Position numbers and translations under genes: made by a program
Part shown: one piece after another, positions 1 through 6,952 of the stretch
Layout: every line of letters starts with the position of its first letter
How positions within the stretch are numbered: position 1 is the stretch's first letter
Assembly: GCF_042435035.1 (NCBI RefSeq)
Contig: NZ_JBHMQT010000014.1
Span: forward strand, 183,104-247,103
Length of the DNA: 64,000 nt
From: Sphaerimonospora cavernae
Lineage (GTDB): Bacteria; Actinomycetota; Actinomycetes; Streptosporangiales; Streptosporangiaceae
Direction of reading: 5' to 3'
The notes under the pieces: generated by a model
What the model was told of the DNA's origin: nothing
Databases searched by the model: none
Seen by the model: only the letters and a program-made list of their open reading frames with translations

Positions 1-19
1 CGTCCAGAGCGAAGTCCAC
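1..19 (-). CDS. Start of a truncated CDS, possibly acyl-CoA dehydrogenase
   Basis: Only a GTG start and five further codons (reading VDFALD) lie inside the window; the gene runs off the left edge. Many acyl-CoA dehydrogenases begin with a very similar MDF-A/S-L stretch. The gene would be divergent from the KstR-like repressor at 211. In M. tuberculosis kstR is divergent from an acyl-CoA dehydrogenase gene (fadE34), so the context fits. A purine-rich stretch lies upstream but is too far away to be a convincing ribosome binding site. Six codons cannot prove a family, so this is an inference from context. Confidence 0.3.
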
Positions 20-63
20 CGGGTCGCCCAGAAGGTCTCGTCCCGCTCCCCTGAACGGAAAGC

Positions 64-77
64 TAGAACAGCTTCTA
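64..77. promoter_or_regulatory. KstR-like operator (one mismatch)
   Basis: The sequence TAGAACAGCTTCTA matches the mycobacterial KstR operator consensus TNNAACNNGTTNNA at seven of eight fixed positions (C instead of the first G of GTT). Its arms TAGAA and TTCTA are perfectly inverted. It lies in the divergent promoter region between the partial left-edge gene and the KstR-like repressor, where an autoregulatory operator is expected. Confidence 0.6.
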
Positions 78-199
78 ATATCCGTCCAGAGGCAGAGTTT
101 CCGAGGCGATCACAGTTGGGCAAATAACCATGAAATGCATGGAGGAATGCGCGATTTTGCGACTGAGCGGTAACCCTTCTAGGAGGGCGGGAATCAGAT

Positions 200-207
200 A
201 ACGTGTT
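200..207. promoter_or_regulatory. Core KstR-like half-palindrome before the repressor
   Basis: The eight bases AACGTGTT are the core of the KstR operator. The outer T and A of the consensus are absent. It ends 3 bases before the ATG of the KstR-like gene, so it could act as a weak second operator, but it may be chance. Confidence 0.3.
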
Positions 208-210
208 CTC

Positions 211-861
211 ATGCATACCTCGCGAGCGGCCACCGACGACCCGGCGCCACCACTGAAGGGGGCTACCGGTGCCCGCACCCGCAGCCAGCACCAGCGGCGC
301 CGGCGCATCGTCCAGGCAGCGGCCGCACTCGCCTCACGAGGCGGCGTCGAAGCCATGCAGATGCGCACGGTCGCCGAACGCGCCGGAGTCGCCCTCGGCA
401 CGCTCTACCGCTATTTCCCCTCGAAAATGGACCTGGTCGTAGCGGTGGTGAGCGAGGAGATCGACCTGCTGGAGACGAGCATCGAGCGACGTCCCCCCGC
501 GTCCGGCACACCGGCGGGCCGGGCCGTGGACGTCCTGATGCGCGCCACCCGGGGCCTCATGCGGGAGCCGGAGCTCGCCGACGCCCTCATCCGCTCGCTG
601 ATCATGGCCGAGGTCGAGACGCCGTTCGGAGAGCGGCTCGCGCGGCTGCTGCTGCGGGTCGCCGCGGGCAGCACCGGTACGGACGGGGTCATCGCCGAAG
701 CCTCCTCCGGGGATGTCACCAGGGAGCGGCTCGCGCTCGCCGAGTCGCTGGCCGCCATCTGGGTGCACGAGCTACTGGAGATGCTGCGCGGCAAGCGCAC
801 CTATGACGACATCCAGTCACGCATCGAGCTAGCCGCCCAACGCCTCGTAGCCGACTTCTGA
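211..861 (+). CDS. kstR: TetR-family repressor, KstR-like
   Basis: A 216-residue TetR-type regulator. The HTH spans about residues 30-75, with the recognition stretch GVALGTLYRYFPSK, and closely resembles mycobacterial KstR in the segment running from RRRRIVQAAAALASRGG through the YRYFPSK recognition helix. The C-terminal helical ligand domain (about 80-216) is also of KstR size. KstR represses cholesterol-catabolism genes and is released by steroid CoA thioesters; that role is inferred here. Support comes from context: KstR-type operators next to it (64, 200) and in front of a P450 and a ferredoxin operon downstream. The ATG at 211 has no good ribosome binding site; an AGGAGG stretch at 181 is too far upstream for it and matches no other in-frame start. 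Confidence 0.75.
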   Translation: MHTSRAATDDPAPPLKGATGARTRSQHQRRRRIVQAAAALASRGGVEAMQMRTVAERAGVALGTLYRYFPSKMDLVVAVVSEEIDLLETSIERRPPASGTPAGRAVDVLMRATRGLMREPELADALIRSLIMAEVETPFGERLARLLLRVAAGSTGTDGVIAEASSGDVTRERLALAESLAAIWVHELLEMLRGKRTYDDIQSRIELAAQRLVADF

Positions 862-935
862 CCAAACCCCCGATGCCGCGACACCCCGAGACTGCAAGGT
901 AACAAATGCGGTAAGCGCAGCTCAGCGTAGGTGTG

Positions 936-960
936 TGCGAGCAAGTGCGAGATCACGGGG
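936..960. repeat. Convergent-junction motif, copy 1
   Basis: Between the 3' ends of the KstR-like gene and the minus-strand ATPase gene the sequence reads TGCGAGCAAGTGCGAGATCA followed by CGGGG. The same element (TGCGAGCA, a few variable bases, then GCAAGATCACG) recurs at 9527, 14148, 22061 and 43041-43136, always between convergent genes and in the same orientation. See findings. Confidence 0.55.
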
Positions 961-981
961 AGGGTGTGCGGGGAGGGGGAG

Positions 982-2427
982 TCAACGCCAGGCGTCGATG
1001 ACGTCTTCTGCTCCCCACAGGAGATCGACACGTTGGGTGTCGGGGTGGACTCCGGACAGCGATACCACGGCCAGACCGCTCACTCCGGTTTCGAATCCGG
1101 GGACCTGTGCGGCATCGCGGCGGAGCTTGGCGAGGTCGTGCCCGTCGAACGGAGTGCCGAGCCACTTGATCGATCCCGCGAACGCGATTTGACGGGCCAC
1201 GGGGGACCGATCGGCGCCGACGAGGTCGACTTCGGGGGCGAACTGGCGGTTCCACCAGCCGCCTATGGCCTCCGCCTCGGGCCATGGCAGCTCCCCCACC
1301 GCGGCCGCGACTCCCAGGGCCTCGCGTACGATCGGCTCCACCGCCCGGCCGCGCAGACTGGTCCATCGCCGCTCCACCAGCCGGAAGGCCATGTCGGGCC
1401 GGCCGCGCCGTACGTGCTCGGCCGCTGAGCGCAGAACGCCCAGGTACATCCGTAGGTTGTGATCCGAGATCCGGTACAGCGCCGGTTTGCCCGGCTGGAT
1501 TGACAAGGGCTCATCGATGGCCAGAACGTGCTTCTCCTCCGCCAATCTACGCAGAAGCGGAGAGAGCGAGCCCGACTTCAGTGGGCCCTCACGTCCGCCT
1601 GCCGCCGCCGCGATGGCGGCCTGCGTCCGGTCGCCGCTACCGACCGCCTCCAGCACCCGGCGGGCCTGGTCAGGTGTGGGGAACTCGGCGAGCAGCACCG
1701 ACTCGGGCACACCGAACAGGGGAGAGGCCGGATCCGCGCATTCCGCCCGGATGAAATCGAGCGCAGGCGTGCCCGACGGCCAGGCGCGAAGGATTCCCGG
1801 CAGGCCTCCACTTATGAGATAGGCGTCCATCGCGTCCGCTCCCGTCAGGCCGATGGCCTCGGCGGTCTCGGCCGGGTTGAGCGGCCCGAGGGCCATGGTG
1901 TCGGCACGCCCGTAGAACGGACGGTCGTAGGCGGTCAGGCGCTCCATCATGTGCAGGTCACTGCCGGGCAGGAGCAGCAGGATCGGCCGGGCCGACAGCA
2001 GCCTGTCCCAAGCCGTCTGCAGCGCTCCGTCGAACAGGTCGTCCTGCTCGGCGAGCCAGGGCATCTCGTCGATGACGACGATTGCGGCACCTGGGGGAAG
2101 TGCCGCGAGCAGGACCCGGAACGCCTCGGGCCAGCTTCCGCTGGTCAACTGGACGACATGCTCCGGTGTCGGCGGCAGTGATGAGTCCGCGAGCTCCGCA
2201 CAGAACTCCGCCACCGACTCCACCGGAGACATGCCCTTGGTAGCGGTGAAGTACAGGTACGGCACGCCGGCCTGGTCGCAGAACTCCTGCACGAGCCGAG
2301 ACTTGCCCACCTGGCGACGGCCCCTGATGGCCAGGGCGGCCCCGCTGCCTGTGACACGCACCTGGTCGAGGCGCTTGCGGAGCACGGCGAGCTCGGTTCG
2401 GCGTCCGATGAACGTCGATCGCACCAT
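982..2427 (-). CDS. AAA ATPase with DUF234-like C-terminal domain
   Basis: A 481-residue ATP-binding protein of the archaeal-type ATPase (MNS clade STAND) family. Walker A is RRQVGKSRL near residue 40 and Walker B is IVVIDEMPWL near residue 118. The C-terminal part (about 330-481) contains PEVDLVGADRS followed by an IKW stretch, which fits the restriction-endonuclease-like DUF234 fold. Such proteins are widespread in archaea and bacteria but their function is unknown; they are often scattered singly. The ATG at 2427 is preceded by AGGGGG, which lies inside the large inverted repeat at 2432-2477. The gene interrupts the putative KstR-controlled block and may be an acquired insertion. Confidence 0.8.
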   Translation of the reverse strand: MVRSTFIGRRTELAVLRKRLDQVRVTGSGAALAIRGRRQVGKSRLVQEFCDQAGVPYLYFTATKGMSPVESVAEFCAELADSSLPPTPEHVVQLTSGSWPEAFRVLLAALPPGAAIVVIDEMPWLAEQDDLFDGALQTAWDRLLSARPILLLLPGSDLHMMERLTAYDRPFYGRADTMALGPLNPAETAEAIGLTGADAMDAYLISGGLPGILRAWPSGTPALDFIRAECADPASPLFGVPESVLLAEFPTPDQARRVLEAVGSGDRTQAAIAAAAGGREGPLKSGSLSPLLRRLAEEKHVLAIDEPLSIQPGKPALYRISDHNLRMYLGVLRSAAEHVRRGRPDMAFRLVERRWTSLRGRAVEPIVREALGVAAAVGELPWPEAEAIGGWWNRQFAPEVDLVGADRSPVARQIAFAGSIKWLGTPFDGHDLAKLRRDAAQVPGFETGVSGLAVVSLSGVHPDTQRVDLLWGAEDVIDAWR

Positions 2428-2431
2428 CAGG

Positions 2432-2477
2432 CCCCCTATGTAGATGCCATCTAGCTAGATGCTATCTACATAGGGGG
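2432..2477. repeat. 46-bp near-perfect inverted repeat over an RBS
   Basis: Two 23-base arms starting CCCCCTATGTAGAT and ending ATCTACATAGGGGG meet at a central CTAGCTAG; only two positions in each arm are unpaired. Each arm contains its own smaller dyad (TAGATGCCATCTA and TAGATGCTATCTA). The minus-strand copy of the outer arm supplies the AGGGGG ribosome binding site 5 bases before the ATPase start codon. It also lies 15 bases after the end of the upstream alcohol dehydrogenase gene, so it could act as a terminator, a double operator or a translation-blocking hairpin. There is no U-run after it. Confidence 0.85.
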
Positions 2478-2491
2478 ACAGCGATGTCGCG

Positions 2492-3577
2492 TCAGTCGAA
2501 GACGACGATCTGGCGGAGCACTTCGCCGCTCTTGAGTGCGGCGACGGCGTCGTTCAGGTCGGACAGCTTGATCCTGGAGCTGATCATGCTGTCCAGGTCG
2601 AGCTTGCCCGCCTTGTAAAGGGCGGCGAAGCGCGGGAAGTCCCGGCGCACGTCGGCTCCGCCGTACATCGAGCTGAGCAGGTTCTTGCCCTCGAACAGCA
2701 GACTGAAGGCCGTCAGCGGGACCTGGTCGTCCATGGCGCCCGCTCCGACGACGATCGTGTCGCCGCCGCGGCGGGTCGCCTGCCATGCCGTCATGATCGC
2801 GGCGGATCTGCCGACCACCTCGAAGCCGTAGTCGAAGCCCTGGCCGCCGGTCAGCGTGCCGATCGCGTCCATGAGCCCGTCGGGCGTGCACGCGTGGGTC
2901 GCGCCCACCTTCTTGGCGAGCTCGTGCTTGGACTCCAGCGGGTCGATCGCGAGGATCGTGGTCGCGCCGGACAGTCGGGCGCCCTGGATCACCGACAACC
3001 CGACGCCGCCGCAACCTACGACGGCGACGGTCGACCCGGGCCGTACCTTCGCCGTGTTGAGCACGGCGCCCACGCCCGTGGTGATGCCGCAACCGATCAA
3101 CGCGGCGGCCTCGAAGGGCACCTCGGGGTCGACCTTGACGGCGCCCTGCCAGGGGACCACGATCTCCTCGGCCCAGGTGCCGCAACCGGACATGCCGAAC
3201 GCCGGCTTGTCTCCGTCGTAACGGAACCTGGCCTCGGCGAAGCTCTTCATGATGTACGTCATGCAGAGGTTCGGCTGACCGACGATGCAGTTCGGGCAGT
3301 CGCCGCAGGCAGGCGTCCAGTTGATGATGACGTGGTCGCCAGGTTGTACGGAGGTCACCTGGTCGCCCACCTCGACGACCTCTCCCGCGCCCTCGTGACC
3401 CGGGATCACCGGCAGCGGCATGGGCAGCACGCCCGACAGCACCGACAGGTCGGACTGGCAGACCCCGGTCGCCCTGATGCGTACGCGGACGTCGGCCGGT
3501 CCCACCGGCGTCAGCGTGAAATCGTCACGGATGTCGAGCTTCTCGTCGCCGACCGCATGTAACAGCGCGCCGCGCAT
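2492..3577 (-). CDS. Class III zinc-dependent alcohol dehydrogenase
   Basis: A 361-residue medium-chain alcohol dehydrogenase. Catalytic zinc ligands are visible in GVCQSDL and the GHEGAGEVVEVG motif; the structural zinc lobe has four cysteines in CGDCPNCIVGQPNLC. The NAD-binding glycine motif is VVGCGGVGLS. It resembles mycobacterial AdhB/AdhD-type enzymes. It is the last gene of a minus-strand operon after a flavin/F420 oxidoreductase and a ferredoxin, which recalls the mycobacterial adhB-ferredoxin-cyp51 gene order. The ATG at 3577 has an AGGAGG-like ribosome binding site. The substrate is unknown; the context suggests a sterol or fatty alcohol. Confidence 0.88.
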   Translation of the reverse strand: MRGALLHAVGDEKLDIRDDFTLTPVGPADVRVRIRATGVCQSDLSVLSGVLPMPLPVIPGHEGAGEVVEVGDQVTSVQPGDHVIINWTPACGDCPNCIVGQPNLCMTYIMKSFAEARFRYDGDKPAFGMSGCGTWAEEIVVPWQGAVKVDPEVPFEAAALIGCGITTGVGAVLNTAKVRPGSTVAVVGCGGVGLSVIQGARLSGATTILAIDPLESKHELAKKVGATHACTPDGLMDAIGTLTGGQGFDYGFEVVGRSAAIMTAWQATRRGGDTIVVGAGAMDDQVPLTAFSLLFEGKNLLSSMYGGADVRRDFPRFAALYKAGKLDLDSMISSRIKLSDLNDAVAALKSGEVLRQIVVFD

Positions 3578-3656
3578 GGGGACCTCCTGGTTGTCCGGTC
3601 TGTAGGGGAATGGTCCTCGTCAGTCGTCCATGAGGGTCAGTGGTCCTAAGGGGCGG

Positions 3657-3851
3657 TCAGTCGTCCACGATGGTGATGGCGGCCTTGGGGCAGGACCGCG
3701 CCGCGTGCCGTACGCGGTCGTGCAGCTCGGCCGGCGGCTCGGGCATCAGCACGTTGAGCATGTCCTGGTCGTCGACTTCGAAGACCTCCGGGGCGAGGCC
3801 CATGCAGACGGCGTTCGCCTCGCACACGTCGTAGTCGACCTTGATCCTCAT
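3657..3851 (-). CDS. 3Fe-4S-type ferredoxin
   Basis: A 64-residue acidic ferredoxin with cysteines in CEANAVC (residues 10-16) and a C-terminal RSCPKAAI, the pattern of actinobacterial ferredoxins that donate electrons to cytochrome P450s. It is 37 bases downstream of the flavin/F420 oxidoreductase gene and 80 bases upstream of the alcohol dehydrogenase gene, in the same operon. The P450 at 9568 carries the same type of operator and is a plausible partner; that pairing is inferred. Confidence 0.88.
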   Translation of the reverse strand: MRIKVDYDVCEANAVCMGLAPEVFEVDDQDMLNVLMPEPPAELHDRVRHAARSCPKAAITIVDD

Positions 3852-3887
3852 GGTGCGTCCTCCTGTCGTGCGGCTGTCATGACGATC

Positions 3888-4355
3888 TCATTCTTCGGAT
3901 CGCCGCTGCCTCACGCTATCGCCGCCGAGCTTGCGGTGATCCCAGGACACGACGCGGAACGGCTCGACCACGAAGGCGACCCGCTTGCGTCCGGTGTGCT
4001 CGACGTGTTCGCGGATCTCCGCCACCTCGTCGGCTGTCATGCCGGTCATCCGCCGGGTCACCGTCATCCCGACGTCGAGGACGCCCGACGGGTCGTCGAT
4101 GCGCCGCGCCTTGCCGTACAGGAGCACGCCGCGCAGTTCGGAGTAGTCGTCGCCGGTCTCGATGAGGCAGCTCACCCGGGGATCGCGTTCGATGTTGCGG
4201 GTCTTCTGGGACTTGCCGTACGTCCAGAACGCGATCGCGCCGTCGGTGAGCCCGTAGAACATGGTGACCAGGTGTGGCATGCCGTCCGGATTGATCGTGG
4301 CGAGCTGGAGCTTGCGGCCGCCCTGAAGGAACTCGGCGATCTCGTTCTCGGTCAT
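3888..4355 (-). CDS. PPOX-class flavin/F420-dependent oxidoreductase
   Basis: A 155-residue split-barrel protein of the pyridoxamine 5'-phosphate oxidase-like family, which binds FMN or coenzyme F420. The family is recognised from the N-terminal FLQGGRKLQLATINPDGMPH stretch, the central WTYGKSQKTRNIERDPRVSC segment and the total length. The ATG at 4355 was chosen because upstream codons would run into the KstR-like operator at 4389-4402, which lies 34 bases ahead of it. It is the first gene of the operon with the ferredoxin and alcohol dehydrogenase. The specific substrate cannot be read from the sequence. Confidence 0.8.
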   Translation of the reverse strand: MTENEIAEFLQGGRKLQLATINPDGMPHLVTMFYGLTDGAIAFWTYGKSQKTRNIERDPRVSCLIETGDDYSELRGVLLYGKARRIDDPSGVLDVGMTVTRRMTGMTADEVAEIREHVEHTGRKRVAFVVEPFRVVSWDHRKLGGDSVRQRRSEE

Positions 4356-4388
4356 GGCTATCCGGTCACGCTGTTTCACGATGCAAAG

Positions 4389-4402
4389 TAGAACATGTTG
4401 CA
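4389..4402. promoter_or_regulatory. KstR-like operator
   Basis: TAGAACATGTTGCA is a full match to TNNAACNNGTTNNA. It lies between the divergent starts of the PPOX-ferredoxin-dehydrogenase operon (minus) and the methyltransferase at 4462 (plus), so it could control both. Confidence 0.65.
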
Positions 4403-4461
4403 TAAAAACGGGCAAGGGGCGTGGCAGAATCTTGTTCGGGGACCGTACAGGGGGAGAGCGC

Positions 4462-5097
4462 ATGACCGTGACGATGCCCGCCGAGCTTCGCCGCCTGGCC
4501 GAGGAGACCAGGGGGTTCATGCCGCCGGAGGAGGGGCTGGCCCTGTTCGAGATCGCCTCCGCGTACGGCTCCCGCGGCCCGATCTGTGAGATCGGCACAT
4601 ATTGCGGCAAGTCCGCCGTCTACCTCGGCGCGGGGGCCCGGATGGCCGGATCGGTCGTGTTCACCGTGGACCACCATCGCGGCTCGGAGGAGATCCAGCC
4701 GGGATGGCCACATCACGATCCGGAGCTGGTCGACCCGAGGTCGGGCCGGATGGACTCGCTGCCGTTCTTCCGCGAGACGATCGCCGCCGCGGGGCTCGAG
4801 GACGAGGTGATCGCCGTCGTCGGCGCGTCGGCGACCGTCGCGCGGTTCTGGCACACGCCGCTGGGCGCGCTGTTCATCGACGGCGGCCACTCGGAGGAAC
4901 CGGTGACGCAGGACTACGAGGGCTGGGCCCGGCATGTGGCGGTGGGGGGCGCGCTGGTGTTCCACGACATCTATCCCGATCCGGCCGACGGCGGGCAGGC
5001 GCCCTACCGGGTCTACCTGCGCGCCCTCGCCTCGGGGTCGTTCACCGAGGTCCGCGCCGTCGGCTCCCTCCGCGTCCTGGAACGCATCTCGGCGTGA
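4462..5097 (+). CDS. Class I SAM-dependent methyltransferase (MT24-like)
   Basis: A 211-residue methyltransferase of the Methyltransf_24 / cephalosporin-hydroxylase-like type. The SAM-binding motif is ICEIGTYCGKSAVYLG; FIDGGHSEE is the typical acidic motif, and VFHDIYPDP follows. The ATG at 4462 is preceded by GGGGGAGAG; an in-frame start at 4354 would overlap the divergent promoter and is rejected. It is convergent with the toroid protein gene (8 bases between stops) and appears to belong with the toroid/methyltransferase/glycosyltransferase set. The substrate is unknown. Confidence 0.8.
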   Translation: MTVTMPAELRRLAEETRGFMPPEEGLALFEIASAYGSRGPICEIGTYCGKSAVYLGAGARMAGSVVFTVDHHRGSEEIQPGWPHHDPELVDPRSGRMDSLPFFRETIAAAGLEDEVIAVVGASATVARFWHTPLGALFIDGGHSEEPVTQDYEGWARHVAVGGALVFHDIYPDPADGGQAPYRVYLRALASGSFTEVRAVGSLRVLERISA

Positions 5098-5105
5098 TCT
5101 CGCGC

Positions 5106-6179
5106 TCAGGCGCGGGCGCGCTCGCAGCCGCAGTCGTCGTTGACCCGGACCAGGTGGTCCCCGGCATCGCGGAACACACCCGAGCCGGGCGTGGCCCGGG
5201 ACAGGGCGTCGGCCGCGAGGATCACCGCGGCCGCCGTGTAGCCCGAGCGCTCGTGCGGGAAGTGCCTCTCGTTCACGAACTGCCAGCCGGTCCAGTAGGA
5301 CCCGTCCTCGTGCCGCAGGTGCTGCATGTCGGCGAACACACCGAGCGCCCGCTCGCGCAGCCCCGCCGCGTCGAGGGCCAGCACCAGCTCGCACGACTCG
5401 GCCCCGGTCACCCACGGCTGGTCGCTGACGCACCGCGCGCCGAGGCCGGGCACGACGAAGGCGTCCCACTCCCGGTCGAACCGCCGCGCAGCCTCCGGCC
5501 CCCGTACGGCACCGCCGAGCACCGGGTAGTACCAGTCCATCGAGAAGCGGCTCTTGTCGGCGAACGCCTCCGGGTGGGCGGCGATCACGTGTCCCAGCGT
5601 GTCGGCGGCCAGTTCCCAGTCGGGCTGGGGGTCGCCCAGCCGCTCGGCGAGCAGCACGCCGCAGCGCAGCCCCTGGTAGATCGACGAGCATCCGGTGAGC
5701 AGTGCGTACGCCGCGGGGGTCCCGTCGGCGTCACGCTGCCACCGGATCTCGCCCCGGCTCGTCTGCAGCCCGATCACGAAGCCGAGGGCTCTGACGACCA
5801 CCGGCCACATCGCGCGGGCGAAGACTTCGTCGCCGGTCACCAGTAGGTCGTGCCAGACGCCGACCGCGATGTACGCCGCGTGGTTCGACTCCCCGGCGGC
5901 CTCGGCGGGCTCACCGCCGACCATCTTCACGGGCCAGGAGCCGTCCGGCCGCTGGTGCCGTACCAGCCACACGTAGCCGCGGCGCGCCTCGTCGCGCAGA
6001 CCGGCGACCGTGAGCGCCATCAGGCACTCGACGTGGTTCCACGCGTCGACGTGCCCGTCCGGCCACGGCACGCCGCCGTCGGGCTCCTGGATCGCCGCGA
6101 TGCTCCGGGCCGTCTGGAGCACCTGGTCGGGGGTGATGATCCCGGAGACCTCGGGAAGCGCGACGGGGGTCTCCCTCAT
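5106..6179 (-). CDS. Alpha/alpha-toroid protein, prenyltransferase/squalene-cyclase-like
   Basis: A protein of about 357 residues with repeats typical of the prenyltransferase/squalene oxidase alpha-alpha toroid fold. QW-like motifs are visible as QEPDGGVPW, QRPDGSWP and HEDGSYWTGW. The squalene-hopene cyclase catalytic DxDD motif is not present, so cyclase activity is not claimed. The ATG at 6179 overlaps the stop of the upstream methyltransferase in an ATGA arrangement, which indicates translational coupling. Similar proteins sit beside methyltransferases and GT4 glycosyltransferases in actinobacteria, but I know of no demonstrated function. The C-terminus is cysteine-containing (DDCGCERARA). 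Confidence 0.72.
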   Translation of the reverse strand: MRETPVALPEVSGIITPDQVLQTARSIAAIQEPDGGVPWPDGHVDAWNHVECLMALTVAGLRDEARRGYVWLVRHQRPDGSWPVKMVGGEPAEAAGESNHAAYIAVGVWHDLLVTGDEVFARAMWPVVVRALGFVIGLQTSRGEIRWQRDADGTPAAYALLTGCSSIYQGLRCGVLLAERLGDPQPDWELAADTLGHVIAAHPEAFADKSRFSMDWYYPVLGGAVRGPEAARRFDREWDAFVVPGLGARCVSDQPWVTGAESCELVLALDAAGLRERALGVFADMQHLRHEDGSYWTGWQFVNERHFPHERSGYTAAAVILAADALSRATPGSGVFRDAGDHLVRVNDDCGCERARA

Positions 6180-6889
6180 GTGGGCTTCCGGACGTAGACC
6201 ACGACGCTCTTGCCGATCAGGGGGTTGAGCACGGACTCGGCGAGCCGGGTGGCAAGCGGGCGCTTCATGATGTCCCAGACCAGCAGCTCGTGGTACGCCT
6301 TCGCCAGGGGATGCTCGTCGTTGTTGACACCGACCGCGCACTTGATCCACCAGTACGGCGCATGCAGCCCGTGGGCGTAGTGGTGGGCGCCCACCTCGAG
6401 CCCACACGACTTCAGCTTCGCCTGGAGCTCCGCCAAGGTATAAATCCGGATATGACCGCCGGGGGCGGTGTGATACTCCTCCGAGAGGGCCCAGCAGATG
6501 CGCTCCGGCAGGAAGCTGGGGACCGTGATGGCGGCCCGGCCACCCGGCTTGAGCACCCGGACGATCTCCCGCATCGCCGACATGTCATCGGGAATGTGCT
6601 CCAGCACCTCCGCCGCGATCACCCGATCGAACGAGGCGTCCGGGAACGGCATGTCGAGTGCGTCGCCGACGACGGCCTCGCCGGACGCGCCGTCCGGGAC
6701 CTCGCCCTCCTTGTCCATCGCGGTGAACATGGCGGCCACGCCCTCGAGTTCGGCGGCGTCCATGTCGAAGGCGACGACGTCGGCGCCCCGGCGCAGCACC
6801 TCGAAGGCGTGCCGGCCACCTCCGGCGCCGAGGTCGAGAACGCGGTTCCCCGGCCCGACGGGCAGCCGGTTGAAGTCGACGGTCAGCAC
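6176..6889 (-). CDS. Class I SAM-dependent methyltransferase (MT11-like)
   Basis: A 237-residue methyltransferase. SAM motif I is VLDLGAGGGRHAFEVLRRG, followed by the acidic residues in VAFDMDAAE and the motif ALDMPFPDASFDRVIAAEVL. The GTG at 6889 was chosen because it is preceded by AAGGTGGGG and the fold starts about 15 residues later; the same frame remains open far upstream only as antisense/shadow of the glycosyltransferase gene. It is the middle gene of a GT4-methyltransferase-toroid operon, with an ATGA overlap to the toroid gene. Confidence 0.85.
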   Translation of the reverse strand: MLTVDFNRLPVGPGNRVLDLGAGGGRHAFEVLRRGADVVAFDMDAAELEGVAAMFTAMDKEGEVPDGASGEAVVGDALDMPFPDASFDRVIAAEVLEHIPDDMSAMREIVRVLKPGGRAAITVPSFLPERICWALSEEYHTAPGGHIRIYTLAELQAKLKSCGLEVGAHHYAHGLHAPYWWIKCAVGVNNDEHPLAKAYHELLVWDIMKRPLATRLAESVLNPLIGKSVVVYVRKPT

Positions 6890-6925
6890 TCGCCCCACCT
6901 TTCGTGATAACGGGAGGGTTCGGGT

Positions 6926-6952
6926 CGGATCGATCGGATCGATCGGATCGGT
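6926..6952. repeat. Three tandem copies of a 9-bp unit
   Basis: CGGATCGAT is repeated at 6926, 6935 and 6944 (the last copy with GGT at its end), directly downstream of the glycosyltransferase stop codon and ahead of the methyltransferase start. It may set the spacing between the two genes or be a slippage product. Confidence 0.8.

Noticed and set aside
1080..1105. TTCGAATCC stretch resembling a tRNA T-loop
   Set aside because: It lies inside the ATPase coding region and no cloverleaf can be drawn around it.
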